64,000 nt of DNA from Hippasteria phrygiana (GCA_037893225.1 JAZGUH010000370.1:186001-250000); one strand, 5' to 3'; positions 11,675-21,239 are shown, counted from the stretch's first letter. A program made the numbers and translations. The notes: generated by a model not told the origin, from the letters alone.

Positions 11675-11915
11675 ACATTGTACAAATATATTCCCCCATT
11701 TATAAATTTATGAGATTGTGGATCCTATGGTGTGGCACTAGACTCTTATTGTGCGTGAAGGATTTGCCACAAATGTCACATGCAAATGGCTTCTCGGTGT
11801 GGATCCTATGGTGTCTCACTAGACTGACTTTATGTGTGAAAGATTTGCCACAAATATCGCATACAAATGGCTTCTCATAAATATATAAATGGGGGAATAT
11901 ATTTGTACAATGTCA
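11673..11915 (-). other. Two-finger zinc-finger fragment between 42-bp inverted repeats
   Basis: About 160 bp of zinc-finger coding DNA (two fingers, minus strand, same family as the two large loci; box gatttgccacaaatgtcaca) lies between 11673-11714 and 11874-11915. These arms are reverse complements with one mismatch in 42 (TGACATTGTACAAATATATT and on). The finger frame is broken at both edges, and a shortened linker (gcttctcggtgtgg) shifts the frame between the fingers. This is a pseudogene fragment, but the inverted-repeat packaging is unusual. Confidence 0.75.
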
Positions 11916-12223
11916 TTTAGTTATTGAGGAGACGAGACGGGCCAATATGCAGTCAATTAAGGACTGAAGTTTCTTCCGCATGTTTTTCACTGAACCAGAT
12001 TGAAATGTTGAGATATTGGTTTTAAGTTGGAAGGTATGAGAATTTTAAATTAAAAAACAATCAAGACGAATTAGCTGGTAAAACAAAAGGTTAAAAGTGA
12101 AAGATTAGTACTATACAAAAGTAGAACAGTTTTTATTAGATAAGGTTTAGGATATACAGTCTGTGGTTACTGTTAAAAAATCACTGTACATGTACACATG
12201 TACGAGAGTAAAACAAATTGATA
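11916..12223. other. No feature recognised
   Basis: AT-rich unique-looking sequence; no gene, RNA or repeat structure was seen. Confidence 0.4.
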
Positions 12224-12492
12224 ATTCTCGCGGTCGGCGTGACATCACATCTTTCCCTTTTTATACATTCCACTGCGCCAATAGAGTACCGAAGTCTGAC
12301 GTCAGTTGCCGGGGCAATGGTTTTACACACATGCAGTTTAGAATGTATTCTGGTTCCAAACATTGCATTGATTGACGTCATCACTTCGGTACTCTATGTT
12401 TGTTTTTCCCCTTCGCGCTACCACTGATCTCTATGGTTGCTACATGTAGGCCAAAGTTCAAGCGAAGTTCCCGGATGTCCGACCGCGAGAAT
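12224..12492. mobile_element. MITE with ATTCTCGCGGTCGG ends
   Basis: ATTCTCGCGGTCGG (12224-12237) is found reverse complemented at 12479-12492, and the adjoining bases also pair loosely (GACATCAC / GGATGTC). The element encloses a smaller palindromic MITE (12284-12394). No coding capacity. Confidence 0.55.
12284..12394. mobile_element. 111-bp palindromic MITE with TA target site, copy 1
   Basis: GAGTACCGAAGT starts after TA at 12282-12283, and its reverse complement ends before TA at 12395-12396. A second copy of exactly 111 bp lies inverted at 60690-60800, also bounded by TA. TA duplication suggests mobilisation by a Tc1/mariner-type transposase. Each arm contains TGACGTCA, the palindromic CRE motif. 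Confidence 0.75.
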
Positions 12493-13431
12493 GCAGCAAT
12501 CATATCCAGACTAGTGTTTTCATATAAAATGGATGAAACTGGTTATTAATAATTCCCAAAATTCTTATAAAGTACTTCAGTTGTTTAGTTCCCTAATCTA
12601 CACAGTAATTCCCCTGTTTCAACTTTAAATTTAACATTGTTTGAAAATTCCCCAAGTTCCCGAAAGTTTTGGAAAAATCCCGTTAATTCCCATTCATTAC
12701 CAAAATTCCCAGTTGAAACTTTCCACTCTGAAAATTCCTGGACATTTTCAAATCTTATACAACACATCCAGATCAAGGCACACACTAACTTATAACCAAA
12801 TCAACCAATAGTTATGTAGATACTGGCCTTACAAAGATGCACCATTAATCGTCACCAACACTACGAACTGAAACTCTAGCGCTTGAGTGCTTTATTTTAC
12901 AGAACCGACTAATTTTCGTATTCACGAACTGACACCAAAGTACAGCAGTGCGCGCTCCCCACATTTTCATCTTTATGAACTGAAACCATTCTTAATTTCA
13001 AAAGTTTAGAGGTTTTCAGTTCAATATTTCTGTAACCCCACAAGTATACAGATGAAGTAGATTTGTGTCAAAGCTTTAAAAGCGTTTTTCTTGGAATATA
13101 ATTTCCGCCACGTGCTTGCGTGTCAATTTCTGAAAACGAAAATTCTTCTCTTGCGAATCAGTGCCCGATGTGCGCGCGCACACCTGGGTGTCAGTTTGTA
13201 AAACCGAAATTTACTCAGCACGCGGTTTCACGAACTGACACCCAGTGCGCGTGAGCGTCAGTTCGTGAAAACGGTGACGTAATGTGACATAATATGACAA
13301 CTGATGTCATCATGACGTCAGTTTGATTTTTACATCCCGGTCTACATACATGTATGTACCAAGATACAACTAAATTGGACATACACATACAATTCTGCAG
13401 ATTTAAGCATTTAAAATTACACTTTCAATGT
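12493..13431. other. No gene; 'cgaactgacacc' motifs
   Basis: No convincing gene. The motif CGAACTGACACC or its complement recurs several times between 12855 and 13270 (near 12866, 12925, 13213 and 13255), suggesting a decayed repeat. Confidence 0.4.
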
Positions 13432-13475
13432 GAAGTCACATGACATGTGATGACATCATCATGGCATTTCATTAA

Positions 13476-14497
13476 ATGTACACACCGGCCTCTTGGGCGA
13501 TTTTTGGCGCTAAATTAGATTTCACCATGACTGGAATATAAAGGTCCAAGCGCGACAACTTTAAATTTTCCTGTTTTCGTGTAATTAAAAAAAAAAAATA
13601 CCGTTAGTCACGTGAATTTTCTTCCACCAAATTTTGGTTCATGAAACTAACGTGATCATTAGAGCTAGTTTTACTTCCAGCAGTAAAACCTTTCAATAAC
13701 TGAACCAAATTCCAGTTTAATTTAACCATAATAATCATGACTATTTTTCCAAACTGTACCTATTGTTTAATTGTTGATTATACTTCAATTTTGCGAAATT
13801 TTTGCCAAAGTCGTAACACTTTTTCGAAAGACGGGGCCACGGACTCATGTTTCATGAGACACGGCGTGGGGCCCGGCACGGCATAGCCCACGCGGCTGGC
13901 GGGGCGAATAAATCTATCAACGCTGCACTCTGATCGTCGAGCTGGTGAGGACCGCCTAGCTAGCATGCCTATAGTGGTTGGACCAGCTAACCTAGCCAGA
14001 TGGAAAACGCTGAGGGACCAAGCCCTCGGACTTGAGACTGATTATGAAGATGCAGTATTTGCCAGAATTTTGTTGGACAGGTATGTAAAAATGACGTTTG
14101 ACAGTGATGCTGGGCCTGACCATGTCTGTACAGTAGTACATGGAAGGGGTTGCTGTGTGTGTGTGAAACTGTGTACATGTACATGTATGTCACAGTTTAC
14201 ATGGTGTATTTATCCAAAGAAGACTTTTCCATTCTCCTGTGTTATTGACCTATAGTGTCACTATCTTTGGAAGTCGATGCAACGCTTTCCATGACTCGTG
14301 ATCTTGTTGATTGATCTCTCACTGGTGATGACTGTGGTGAAAAGCGCATACGTTAACCTTTGACCTATTTCGTTTTTTTTTTACCATTTCTCGTTAATGA
14401 AAAGACATTTGGTAATTTTTTTTTCACAACCAGACAACCTTTTAAATAGTATATAATCCATGATTCTGAATTGCTTATTTGAGGCCGGTGTGTACCT
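13476..14497. mobile_element. Kolobok-like TTAA element with an exon-like frame
   Basis: The ends are ATGTACACACCGGCCTC (13476) and, reverse complemented, AGGTACACACCGGCCTC (to 14497), flanked by TTAA at 13472-13475 and 14498-14501. Copy A of the zinc-finger duplicon has a single TTAA at the matching place, so this is an occupied versus empty site pair. A second partial copy starts at 17722. TTAA duplication with AGG ends is typical of Kolobok; piggyBac ends normally begin CCC. The interior has a CpG-rich stretch and a short coding segment (13965-14090). Confidence 0.75.
13965..14090 (+). CDS. Exon-like frame inside the TTAA element
   Basis: An ATG in a CpG-rich context opens 40 codons with a biased, protein-like composition (ARWKTLRDQALGLETD, then FARILLDR), and the frame reaches GACAG|GTATGT, a good splice donor at 14080. 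The open frame continues to 14255, but beyond the donor it loses character. The W-x-x-L-R-D-x-x-G-x-x-T-D pattern resembles short N-terminal helical segments seen in invertebrate zinc-finger and transposon proteins, but I cannot name the family. It may be the first exon of the element's own transposase or a captured host exon. No later exon is seen inside the element. Confidence 0.35.
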
Positions 14498-14520
14498 TTA
14501 ATTGTCATCTAAAACGCATT

Positions 14521-14790
14521 TCTCATTGGTGTGGATCCTTCTGGTGTTTGCTACATGTATGTGTGGAGTGCTTCTCGTAAAGGATTTTCCACAAATGGCA
14601 CACACTATTATGGCTTTTCCTTGGTGTGGATCCTATGGTGTGTCACTAGATTGCCTTTATGTGTGAAGGATTTTCCACAGACATCGCACACAATTGGCTT
14701 CTCATTGGTGTGGATCCTATGGTGTGTCGATAGACTGTCATTGCGCAGGAAGGATTTGCCACAAATGTCACATGCAAATTGGCTTCTCAT
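14521..14790 (-). pseudogene. Frameshifted 3' part of zinc-finger copy B
   Basis: Two good fingers ([20 protein letters not shown] and [19 protein letters not shown]) and a decayed third follow the main array. They are put out of frame by one extra T near 14779-14780 (gcaaattggcttctc instead of gcaaatggcttctc). After TKEKP the frame ends in two stop codons. The locus therefore once encoded at least 22-23 fingers. Confidence 0.8.
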
Positions 14791-16483
14791 TAGTGTGGAT
14801 CCTATGGTGTGTCACTAGATTGCCTTTCTGCCTGAAGAATTTGCCACAAATATCGCATACAAATGGCTTCTCATTGGTGTGGATCCTATGGTGTGTCACT
14901 AGATTGCCTTTCTGCCTGAAGAATTTGCCACAAACATCGCATACAAATGGCTTCGTATTAGTGTGGATCCTATGGTGTGTCACTAGACTGACTTTATGTG
15001 TAAAGGATTTGCCACAAACATCGCACACAAATGGCTTCTCATTAGTATGGATCCTATGGTGCATCACTAGACTCGTATTGCGCGTGAAGGATTTGCCACA
15101 AATGTCACATGCAAATGGATTCTCATTAGTGTGGATCCTATGGTGTGTCACTAGACTGACTTTATGTGTGAAGGATTTGCCACAAATATCGCACACAAAT
15201 GGCTTCTCATTAGTGTGGATCCTATTGTGTGACACCAGACTGACTTTATGTGTGAAGGATTTGCCACATACATCGCACACAAATGGCTTCTCATTAGTGT
15301 GGATCCTATGGTGTGTCAATAGACTGCCTTGCTGCGTGAATGATTTGCCACAAATGTCACATGCAAATGGCTTCTCATTAGTGTGGATCATGTTGTGTGT
15401 CACTAGACTGTCATTGCGCGTGAATGATTTGCCACAAATGTCACATGCAAATTGCTTCTCATTAGTGTGGATCATGTGGTGTGTAACTAGTCTCTGATTG
15501 CGCGTGAAGGATTTTCCACAAATGTCACATGGAAATGGATCTTTATTAGTGTGGATCCTGTGGTGTGTCACTAGACTGTCATTGCGCGTGAATGATTTGC
15601 CACAAATGTCACATGCAAATGGCTTCTCATTAGTGTGGATCCTAAGGTGTGTCACTAGACTGTCATTGCGCATGAAGGATTTGCCACAAATGTCACATAC
15701 AAATGGCTTCTCATTAGTGTGGATCCTATGGTGTGTCACTAGACTGCTTTTCTGCGTGAAGGATTTGCCACAAACATCGCATACAAATAGCTTCTTATTT
15801 ATAGTGTGGATCCTATCGTGTTTCACAAGATTGCCTTTATGTCTGAAGGATTTGCCACAAACATCGCATACAAATGGCTTCTCATTGGTGTGGATCATGT
15901 GGTGTGTCACTAGTCTCTGATTGAGCGTGAAGGATTTGCCACAAATGTCACATACAAATGGCTTCTTATTAGTGTGGATCCTATGGTGTGTCACTAGACT
16001 GCTTTTCTGCGTGAAGGATTTGCCACAAACATCGCACACAAATGGCTTCTCATTAGTATGGATCATATGGTGCATCACTAGACTCGTATTGCGCGTGAAG
16101 GATTTGCCACAAATGTCACATACAAATGGCTTCTCATTAGTGTGGATCCTATGGTGTGTCACTAGACTGCTTTTCTGCGTGAAGGATTTGCCACAAACAT
16201 CGCACACAAATGGCTTCTCATGAGTATGGATCCTATGGTGCATCACTAGACTCGCATTTCGCGTAAAGAATTTGCCACAAATGTCACATACAAATGGCTT
16301 CTCGTTAGTGTGACTCCTGTGGTGGCTCACTAGACTGCCTTTATGTGTGAAAGATTTGCCACAAATGTCACATACAAATGGCTTCTCATTGGTGTGGATC
16401 CTGTGGTGTGTCACTACATTGCCTTTCTGCCTGAAGAATTTGCCACAAACATCGCATACAAATGGCTTATCCATGGCATTCAT
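14768..16483 (-). CDS. Tandem C2H2 zinc-finger protein, 20 fingers
   Basis: The 571-residue frame consists of 20 complete C2H2 fingers (28-residue repeat, TNEKPF-type linkers) and ends at PICM because of the one-base insertion described for 14521-14790. One linker is expanded by one residue (TINKKLF before finger 9) and one is altered (TNKDPFP before finger 12). Helix types recur: RNDSLVT, QKSSLVT, RNTSLVM, HKVSLVS/T, RNQRLVT, QKGNLVT. Alternating QKSSLVT and RNTSLVM fingers suggest duplication of two-finger blocks. No effector domain is present. The start at 16483 (MNAMDKPF) matches that of copy A (MNVMDKPF), supporting a common start. It may be a functional truncated DNA-binding protein or an early pseudogene. 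Confidence 0.7.
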   Translation of the reverse strand: MNAMDKPFVCDVCGKFFRQKGNVVTHHRIHTNEKPFVCDICGKSFTHKGSLVSHHRSHTNEKPFVCDICGKFFTRNASLVMHHRIHTHEKPFVCDVCGKSFTQKSSLVTHHRIHTNEKPFVCDICGKSFTRNTSLVMHHMIHTNEKPFVCDVCGKSFTQKSSLVTHHRIHTNKKPFVCDICGKSFTLNQRLVTHHMIHTNEKPFVCDVCGKSFRHKGNLVKHDRIHTINKKLFVCDVCGKSFTQKSSLVTHHRIHTNEKPFVCDICGKSFMRNDSLVTHLRIHTNEKPFACDICGKSFTRNDSLVTHHRIHTNKDPFPCDICGKSFTRNQRLVTHHMIHTNEKQFACDICGKSFTRNDSLVTHNMIHTNEKPFACDICGKSFTQQGSLLTHHRIHTNEKPFVCDVCGKSFTHKVSLVSHNRIHTNEKPFVCDICGKSFTHKVSLVTHHRIHTNENPFACDICGKSFTRNTSLVMHHRIHTNEKPFVCDVCGKSFTHKVSLVTHHRIHTNTKPFVCDVCGKFFRQKGNLVTHHRIHTNEKPFVCDICGKFFRQKGNLVTHHRIHTNEKPICM

Positions 16484-16509
16484 TGGTGTGGATCCTATAG
16501 ACTACTCAC

Positions 16510-16605
16510 TTTGAAGGATTTATCAGAAATGTCGCACACAAATTGCTTCTCGCTTTTGTGTATATTTGGATGGTTGTTTCTTCTCTTCTTCGTGCTTGGT
16601 ATGTC
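16510..16605 (-). other. Exon-like upstream segment of zinc-finger copy B
   Basis: A 96-bp open segment matches 1127-1222: cttgcag before it, DIPSTKKRRNNHPNIHKSEK and the damaged finger CDISDKSF, then AAA|GTGAGT. Both copies conserve length and both boundary motifs, which argues that they were functional before duplication. A stop follows 12 bp later in this copy. Confidence 0.45.
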
Positions 16606-16642
16606 CTGCAAGAAGGAGATTAACATCAAGAATTTATGTGCC

Positions 16643-16712
16643 AGTAAATTGTAATAACATGATTGTAAATTGTAATAACATGATTGTAAATTGTAATAAC
16701 ATGATTGTAATA
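16643..16712. repeat. 18-bp tandem repeat
   Basis: The unit gtaaattgtaataacatgat is present three times at about 18-bp period. Copy A (1261-1310) has a shorter, diverged version, so expansion followed the duplication. Confidence 0.7.
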
Positions 16713-16835
16713 ACAAGCAAGTTACAACACACAGAGGGGCATCATGACTTAATTCTTTGGCACCTATTTTTGCAAAGTATGATTACGATCGATCCGACAA
16801 CAACAGTGCCACTTAAAGAACTGTATACACTACGT

Positions 16836-17721
16836 CCGTTTAATAGTCGTGAAGGGTTTGTGTTCCTTCCTCCATGGTGTGTTTTACCGACTGGGTTCGG
16901 TAAAACATGGAGGAAGGGGTAAACCATGGAGGAAGGAACCTAGCTGTGCCTCTCTGTTTTGATTTCAATAACAACTTCGCCTCTAATTTCGTCACAGCCT
17001 AGTAGTATCATATTTTACAAAACCTCTCAAGTTGGCTTTGGATAAAGCCTGACCGACGAGGTGCTGAAGAAGGACGCTCAGGGCCAGTATTAATTCGTTT
17101 GTGTTTGCAAGCCTGAGCCCAGAGGCCCAGTCGATCGATCGAGGACGGGAATTCTTGCGTGCAGTAGTCGGAGTCTGTCTACAATCAAAGTACGCGTATG
17201 CGCGGTCAGGCTCTAGAGTGAAAACAAAATCCTGCGCTGTTGTATTTATGGACCTGCATGAAATATGGTTAAAATTTAGCTTGAAAATTCCAGCTCTCAG
17301 CTCATGGCGAATCATCACATCGATCCAGCTAGCTATAACTTACGTAGTTGGGGCAAATAGGAAAGAGTGGTTGGGGAAAATATAAATGGAAATAGGGATA
17401 TTTAAAACCATCATAAACACTGAATTTTATACCCTTACCCACTAGGCCAGCCTGTGTGGCAATTCATATTGAATTTCAGAGTACGAATTTTTACTTTACT
17501 AAAACAATGCGTCCGTGATTCTCTACAGTGCTTAAATGAATCACACACGTAACGTGATGCAGTAGTATAATCCCCAACGATATCCCCAATAAAAACCATC
17601 AATTTCACGTTTATTTACCAGAGAATCCAGGGCATAATTTTCCTGGTATCGCGCATCGCAGTTTGCGACGCATTTTCCAAAATGGATCGCATTAAACTGC
17701 GATACATCAAACTTGCTTTAA
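16836..17721. other. No gene; small hairpin at 16866-16916
   Basis: ttccttcctccatggtgtg and gttttaccga pair with tcggtaaaac and catggaggaagg, forming a hairpin near 16866-16916; the tggaggaagg motif recurs at 16927 and 4533. The remainder has no convincing gene. Confidence 0.4.
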
Positions 17722-17960
17722 AAGGTACACACCGGCCTTTTGGGCGATTTTGTGGCGATTTTAGGCTCTAAAATTAGATTTCACCATGACTGGAAGGGTT
17801 TTCTTAATTAGAATATTAAGGTCCAAGCGCGACAACTTGAAATTTTCTCGTTTTCGTGTAATTACAAAAAAAACGTTAGTCACGTGACTTTCTTGCACCA
17901 AATTTTATTTCACGAAACTCACGTGATCATTAGGGCTAGTTTTATTTCCAGCCGTAAAAC
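17722..17960 (+). mobile_element. Kolobok-like TTAA element, truncated copy
   Basis: AAGGTACACACCGGCC after TTAA, then about 235 bp colinear with 13478-13690 (for example gattagatttcaccatgact-like sequence and gtccaagcgcgacaact). The similarity stops at gtaaaac, exactly where a CAGTGTTGTAGTCGAG terminus starts. The right half is missing. Confidence 0.75.
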
Positions 17961-18135
17961 CAGTGTTGTAGTCGAGTACTTTTTTCGAGTACCGAGTACT
18001 GCCGAGTACTCAGATTGCCGAGTACCATTCAAGTCAGAGTACTTTGTCAACCGAGTACAAGTACAGGTCTCCGAGTACAGGTCTCCGAGTCCGAGTACTT
18101 GTATTTCCGAGTACGAGTACGAGTCCGAGTACATA
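17961..18135 (+). mobile_element. hAT-like terminus with CGAGTAC repeats
   Basis: CAGTGTTGTAGTCGAGTAC begins at the break in the preceding element and resembles the ends of the 5304-10394 element. It is followed by about 15 degenerate copies of CGAGTAC or GAGTAC. Such subterminal arrays are common in hAT-type elements as transposase-binding sites. No matching right terminus was found. Confidence 0.5.
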
Positions 18136-18143
18136 CATGCTTG

Positions 18144-18728
18144 AAGTAAGAATGGGACGTTTACACGTTAAAAAAAATACAAATCCGTTTAGAAATTTTC
18201 CCAAACGTTTAAACGGAACTCAAATTTTAAAAACGGGACCTTGTATTTACGCAATCTACCTTCAAGTTTTATATACAAAGAATCTACGATCTTTGAAAAC
18301 GTGGATGTTAAATACATTTTCCAAACCTGTGTCTTTGTCATTATTTTAGTCAGTAATATGCAAGTTTCCAACACAAAAACACTCTCCTTCATGGAAAAAA
18401 AGCCACTTCCCGACGCGACATCACTGACTGCGCGACGGTCAACGTTAAACCGCCATCTTGAATTGCCTCATTATGAATTCATGAGTCATGAAGCATTAAG
18501 TTGTATTTAAGCCAATATAGGGGGGGGGGCGTGCTGTGTTTCGGGCCGTGTTATGAATATTTAACAGGTCAATCGCCATGACCATTCATAAATATTGAAA
18601 CTAGAATCCCCTGGCCTTATAAGGGTGGGTAATTAAATTTTTGAATACCTGTATCAGAAAGCGCCAATGCCACTCAAAAGTGATATCAACGATCACCAAA
18701 AAAGTGATGATCCAAGCCTGGCATCGGC
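18144..18728. other. No feature recognised
   Basis: AT-rich sequence with a G run at 18523; no gene or repeat structure was seen. Confidence 0.35.
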
Positions 18729-18953
18729 ATGGGGAGGGGAAATTCCAACCGCGATATTGCCCGGAGGCTTGGAATTTTGGAGGGTACCGTGAGGTACAAT
18801 TTGCGAAAATTGCAAGATAATAATTCTATGGAAAACGATGCAAGATCTGAAGACCACCTCATGCACGAAACCAGCGATGCTGCGTGTTTGAAAGGCTACG
18901 TTGAGGGTTTAAAGTTACGTACACAGCCAACAACGAGACTTCAAACCTCTTAA
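18729..18953 (+). CDS. Short frame with a helix-turn-helix segment
   Basis: The first 28 residues contain GNSNRDIARRLGILEGTVRY, a good match to the helix-turn-helix of resolvase/IS21-type recombinases and related regulators (N-R-x-I-A-R-x-L-G-x-x-x-x-T-V-R-x-x-L). A stop lies seven codons upstream, and after about residue 35 the frame becomes featureless. This could be a decayed transposase or integrase N-terminus or a host exon; gag at 18828 offers no clear donor. Function is unknown. Confidence 0.35.
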   Translation: MGRGNSNRDIARRLGILEGTVRYNLRKLQDNNSMENDARSEDHLMHETSDAACLKGYVEGLKLRTQPTTRLQTS

Positions 18954-19150
18954 TTAAAGATGCCCGCTACAAGCAGCAACCTCGGCCCCATTTTCCTGGA
19001 TTGATTCGGTAGTGTGTTGTTTCCATGCATGCGCGATGTGGTTTGCGCTTGAGCGAGAGTGAGGACGAGCATGCTTCAACCACCGGGTACTGCAAAGCGG
19101 ACCTTACCAACAGAGGGCGCTGTGAATTACGCTGTCATAATTCGAACTAA
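18954..19150. other. No feature recognised
   Basis: Spacer ending in the TAA target site of the next element; nothing recognised. Confidence 0.35.
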
Positions 19151-20417
19151 GGCTGCGTCCGAACCGTTTGTCTAGGGCTATTGTCTAGGTGTTCGTCCAT
19201 TACAACTACGCGTGACGTAGCCGTAGCTGTAGCTCTAGACGCCCATTTTGGACACGGCCTTATTTACGCTGAAAAAAAAGTTAAGAACTCCACACCAGTT
19301 AGAAGAAAAAATTCTACAAACACAATTTTAAAGCCTAAAAATATGAAAATCGCTAAAGATTTTTTTTCCCTTTTTATAATTATAATAATGCACGTGATCG
19401 ACCAGAATTGTCACTAGAACCTTGATTAAAGGCTAGTCATACGGTGGACAGCGCCCTCTCTTGAAAGCTTTATACCAGTGTAAACGGCTGTGAGACAAAA
19501 TTCTGTTTATTTAAGCACAGGTGCAACTCCGGACAAAACTGCTATGCATGTATAGCAAACTGCTATGCAATGTTAATATTGCGTAGCAATAACTGCTACG
19601 CACATTTTCTTGTCAAAATTATGCCCTGGATGTTATTTGTTCCTTCCAAAGATATAATAGTATAACTACTATAACTACTATACGCGGCGCTACGCGTATA
19701 CATAATTATCTTCGGTTTCTTCCGAAAAAGCAGACGCTGCATGAATCGCCATGTTGTTCGAAGGTTATGAATATTAACACAAACAAACCATTTGCATATT
19801 ACAGCCGCGCCCACATTTTGCAGGATTCCCAAGACGAGCCCATGAGTTGGTCTAATCGTACCGTCAGAGAGGGGCACTACATGGAACGAATAAACGCGAC
19901 GCTACACGATCCATTATCGATCACTGTCGTCTTAAACCAATACTAGTCACAAGCGCCTTTCCTATCTTGTAGAGCTGATCACTTATTCATGTTTCAAGCA
20001 GCACGAAACATGCATACATGCAGATATATTTCAACCACTCACGACGAACAACGCTTTGGACTCTTCTATTTTTTAGGTGGGGTGCACTTGTAACAACAAT
20101 TACTTCAATTTGACACGTCAGTAAAATGTGACAAATAAAACTGTTGAACAAAGTGTATACCGCATAATACAATTTTAGGAAAGAGGGTTAAAAATAGGAT
20201 CTTAAAAAAATACTATTGCTTGCTTTATGGTGCGGCGTCTGCCACCAGTTTTGAATTTTGAGTCGGAACCGTTGAAGCTTTAGTCAGTCAAGGCGCGCGT
20301 GGTTACGCGGACGCGTGACGCGCCCCGTTCATGCATTATGCCTGATTTTCTCTACCAAATCGGTAGATAAATGGAAAAAAGAAAAGCGGTCTCCACGAGA
20401 TAGTAAAGAGGCTCGTA

Positions 20418-20835
20418 GTCTGGTTCCCAGACCAAAATATTCTGACTATTTCTGATGTATTATTAGGTCCGGTAGCCGACAATGTCACGTGACGAAAACT
20501 GTCAGAATTCTGACATTTTCCGAAAATGTCCGAAGTATTCCGAACTTGTTTTCGGTAGCATTCGACTGTTAACGTTGATGTTCGCAACAACAAAATGTCT
20601 GCCAGGCCCGTTATACAGATCCTGGAATTTGAATTCTCAATTATATATAAAAACTGAAAAATCAATGCCACACTCTTGCAGTATTTTGCCGGCTGGATTT
20701 TGCAAGAATAATAAATTTGAATGATGCCACTGACGTCACTCGGACTAACACACACGTCATGATCTATTTTAAACCGCGGTTGCTCCCTGACCTAAGATTT
20801 AGAAGTCAGGGAATCTTCAGGTCAGGGAACCAGAC
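20418..20835. mobile_element. TA-flanked MITE nested in the Harbinger-like element
   Basis: GTCTGGTTCCCAGACC at 20418 pairs with GGTCAGGGAACCAGAC ending at 20835; TA lies on both sides (20416-20417, 20836-20837). The 418-bp element overlaps an open minus-strand frame (20336-20755) that has no recognisable domain and is probably fortuitous. Confidence 0.65.
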
Positions 20836-20868
20836 TAAGGCGCTCCGGGTATGGTAGCAAGATACCCT

Positions 20869-21049
20869 GCACGATATGGGGGAAAAGGTTACCCCCCCCC
20901 CCCCCCCCCCTTTTTATCCCTATACCATAAGCACACTCCAGGTTATTGTTATCTAACACATCCCCCTAGATTTCTGAATAGAATTCCTGAGATTCCGGGA
21001 ACACAATGACCAACACAAAAGAGGGGTTCCCTTTTCCCCCATATCGTGC
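20869..21049. mobile_element. MITE with GCACGATATGGGGGAAAAG ends
   Basis: The left GCACGATATGGGGGAAAAGG and the right reverse complement CCTTTTCCCCCATATCGTGC-like sequence flank 181 bp. A second, partial copy in the other orientation is at 59762-59915. It is nested inside the Harbinger-like element close to its right end. Confidence 0.7.
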
Positions 21050-21239
21050 TTCATATGGGTAGCAACGCTCGCCTTGACTTGGGCCGTGTCCGAAATGGGC
21101 GTCTATAGAGCTACAGTTACGGCTACGTCACGCGTAGTTGTTATGGACGAACACCTACCTAGACAATAGCCCTAGACAAGCGATTCGGAACGCAGCCTAA
21201 ACTCCGAGCTACCCCCGAGGTCGGTCTCGCCCCCCAAGT

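Larger units (their letters stand above)
13432..16835 (-). repeat. Zinc-finger duplicon, copy B
   Basis: Homologous to 1-1440 from the 3' end (tgacatgtgatgacatcatc) to the 5' flank (cttaattctttggcacctat at 16747 matches 1349-1368). It is longer because of extra fingers and a 1022-bp transposon. Relative to copy A it has lost about 13 bp near 16500 in the degenerate upstream finger. Confidence 0.85.
19151..21197. mobile_element. PIF/Harbinger-like non-autonomous element
   Basis: GGCTGCGTCCGAACCG at 19151 and its reverse complement ending at 21197 are the outer parts of inverted repeats of about 110 bp (shared interior: GTCTAGGGCTATTGTCTAGG, GACGTAGCCGTAGCTGTAG). Both ends abut TAA (19148-19150, 21198-21200), the 3-bp duplication expected for PIF/Harbinger. 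The 2047-bp body lacks a DDE transposase frame and hosts at least two smaller insertions. Confidence 0.75.

Noticed and set aside
14531..16654. Long plus-strand frames across the second zinc-finger locus
   Set aside because: Same antisense artefact of the finger repeat.
20336..20755. 139-residue minus-strand frame
   Set aside because: It spans the border of a TA-flanked MITE and has no recognisable domain.
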